From: Cyclobacteriaceae bacterium
GTDB taxonomy: Bacteria > Bacteroidota > Bacteroidia > Cytophagales > Cyclobacteriaceae
DNA: 6,711 bases
Reading direction: 5' to 3'
Assembly: GCA_030589835.1 (NCBI GenBank)
Contig: JAUUZS010000242.1
Location: forward strand, 1 to 6,711
Shown here: positions 5,429-6,711 of the stretch, one piece after another
Position numbering within the stretch: position 1 is the stretch's first letter
Layout: every line of letters begins with the position of its first letter
Program-made: the position numbers and the translations under genes
The notes under the pieces: generated by a model
The model's database searches: none
What the model was told of the DNA's origin: nothing
The model's input: only the letters and a program-made list of their open reading frames with translations

Positions 5429-6106
5429 ATGAAAAAACAAATTTTTATCCTCTCTTTCCTTTTTATTGGAATTACCAATGTCAATTTTGCGCAAAAAAAA
5501 CTTGACAAATTTGAATCTGTCATAATAAAATATGAAGCGCAAGATCAACAAAATGGATATCAACCTGGAGCAATTTTATTTACCGGCAGTTCGAGTATCC
5601 GGATGTGGAAATCCCTATCAACGGATATGTCTCCTATGCCAGTTATCAATCGCGGTTTTGGCGGATCGACCATTCCTGAAGTCACCTATTATGCAGACCG
5701 GATCCTCCTGCCTCACCAACCGAAGATCATTGTATTTTACTGTGGGGAAAATGACCTCTCTAATGATGAAGCAAAATCTGGTTTGCCATTAAAAAGCTTT
5801 AAACAATTTTATCGTTACATGGAGCAAAATTTGCCGGAAACAAAGGTGTTTTTCATCGCCATTAAGCCTTCAATAAGTCGATGGCACTATTGGCCGAAAA
5901 TGGCGGAAGCCAACGAGAAATTAAAGAAATTTATGAACAGCAAAGACAACTACTATTTCGTAGATACCGCTTCCGGGATGTTGGATGAAAACGGAACAGT
6001 TCTTCAGGATATCTTTATCAAAGACAACCTTCATATGAATGCCAAGGGGTATGCGATTTGGACGAATATTTTAAAACCTATTTTAGAACAACATTATGCT
6101 AATTGA
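5429..6106 (+). CDS. Secreted SGNH/GDSL-family hydrolase (esterase or acetylhydrolase)
   Basis: This 225-residue protein starts with a signal peptide, MKKQIFILSFLFIGITNVNF, with cleavage expected after A21. The SGNH blocks are in order: FTGSSSIRMW (51-60) with the nucleophile probably S55; NRGFGGS (74-80) with oxyanion-hole Gly; GENDLS (106-111) with N108; and DNLHMNAKGY (199-208) with D199 and H202 completing the triad. The family cuts ester bonds, often acetyl or acyl groups on carbohydrates or lipids; the substrate is unknown. It should act in the periplasm or outside the cell. A GTG three codons upstream is in frame, but the ATG at 5429 gives the normal signal peptide and has AAAAAGG nine bases before it. 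Its 3' end overlaps the symporter gene on the other strand by 13 bases, with no terminator between. Confidence 0.9.
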   Translation: MKKQIFILSFLFIGITNVNFAQKKLDKFESVIIKYEAQDQQNGYQPGAILFTGSSSIRMWKSLSTDMSPMPVINRGFGGSTIPEVTYYADRILLPHQPKIIVFYCGENDLSNDEAKSGLPLKSFKQFYRYMEQNLPETKVFFIAIKPSISRWHYWPKMAEANEKLKKFMNSKDNYYFVDTASGMLDENGTVLQDIFIKDNLHMNAKGYAIWTNILKPILEQHYAN

Positions 6107-6711
6107 GCATCTTTTTTAGAAATTAGCCAAAGTCCAATAAAAGTAAGCAGACCATTTACTATCAATAATTCAAATCCCATATTATACCCTGGAATAATAG
6201 TATTGGAATAATGACTCAGCAGGAATGTAATTATAGGCGCAGTAATGGCAACAATGGGCACCAATGAATCTTTCGCCTTCCATTTGGTAAATAAGCCAAA
6301 TGAATATAAACCAAGTAATGGGCCATAAGTGTATCCCGCCACCTTGAACACTGCCGTTATCACACTGTCATCATTGATTATCCTGAAGATGATAATGATC
6401 AAAAAGAGTATTACAGAAAATCCAATATGAACCATTAGTCTCTTTTGCTTTTGCTTCTGTTCCGGAAGCTCCTTTAATTTCATAAAGTCAATACAGAAAG
6501 CAGTAGTAAGGGCAGTAAGCGCTGAATCCGCACTTGAAAATGCAGCGGCAATGATTCCCAGCAGAAATACAATACCTATAAATGGCGAGAAATGGTGTAG
6601 CGCCAAAATAGGATAAAGGTCATCTGATCGCTCCGGGATTGCTATGCCCATTTTAGCTGCATAAAGGTAAAGAAGCAATCCCAGGCTTAGGAACAAGAAA
6701 TTTGCTGGAAC
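6094..6711 (-). CDS. Sodium:solute symporter (C-terminal part, cut by window edge)
   Basis: The last 205 codons of the gene are present, and the frame stays open to the window edge, so the first two thirds or so is missing. A TTG at 6696 is in frame but is almost certainly internal, because a membrane helix runs through it. GIIAAAFSSADSALTALTTA, followed by FCIDF, matches the SSS-family signature; the Ser residues of SSADS sit where family members coordinate sodium (Na2 site of the LeuT fold). Further helices follow: SVILFLIIIIF, a Gly-rich segment (VAGYTYGPLLGLYSFGLF), PIVAITAPIITFLL and LLIVNGLLTFIGLWLI. It should import a small solute such as a sugar, sialic acid or amino acid with sodium. 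The substrate cannot be decided from this part. It ends in TAA, which lies inside the 3' end of the hydrolase gene. Confidence 0.9.
   Translation of the reverse strand, partial: VPANFLFLSLGLLLYLYAAKMGIAIPERSDDLYPILALHHFSPFIGIVFLLGIIAAAFSSADSALTALTTAFCIDFMKLKELPEQKQKQKRLMVHIGFSVILFLIIIIFRIINDDSVITAVFKVAGYTYGPLLGLYSFGLFTKWKAKDSLVPIVAITAPIITFLLSHYSNTIIPGYNMGFELLIVNGLLTFIGLWLISKKDAQLA

Noticed and set aside
5270..5563. Minus-strand open frame of 97 codons
   Set aside because: It lies antisense to the signal peptide and first motif of the SGNH hydrolase and overlaps the start of the four-helix gene.

Overview
The window looks like chromosomal DNA from a member of the Bacteroidota, probably a Cytophagales-type marine or soil bacterium; this is inference. 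The evidence is AT-rich intergenic DNA, a near-perfect Bacteroidota-type promoter (TTTG, 19 bases, TAnnTTTG), almost no Shine-Dalgarno sequences, and an anthranilate synthase with the phylum's typical N-terminus. No phage, transposase, CRISPR array or RNA gene is visible.

Left part (1-1800, minus strand): the start of a tryptophan operon. Reading right to left there is a promoter, a 20-codon leader peptide with three consecutive Trp codons, a competing antiterminator, an intrinsic terminator, trpE (TTG start), and then trpG, whose ATG follows the trpE stop codon directly and which runs off the window. All parts of a ribosome-mediated attenuator are present, and this is the best-supported regulatory system in the window.

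Middle (1763-3245): a 276-base divergent spacer leads into a plus-strand gene of unknown function (three membrane helices, an acidic linker and a CxxC...CxxC zinc-ribbon-like domain). It ends in a strong palindromic terminator. A possible 42-codon ORF with a signal-peptide-like start faces it from the other side.

Right part (3246-6711): a 12-helix MFS transporter whose last codons and stop lie inside a G-rich repeat tract; a 457-base gene-free stretch of short repeats and a nested palindromic element; a small four-helix membrane protein on the minus strand; a secreted SGNH/GDSL hydrolase on the plus strand; and the C-terminal part of a sodium:solute symporter on the minus strand, which overlaps the hydrolase tail-to-tail by 13 bases.

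Only trpE and trpG work together in an obvious way: the two subunits make anthranilate from chorismate and glutamine, and the leader senses charged tRNA-Trp. The other genes look like single-gene units. I see no clear new multi-gene system; the unusual features are the compact attenuator, the zinc-ribbon membrane protein and the repeat-rich spacer.
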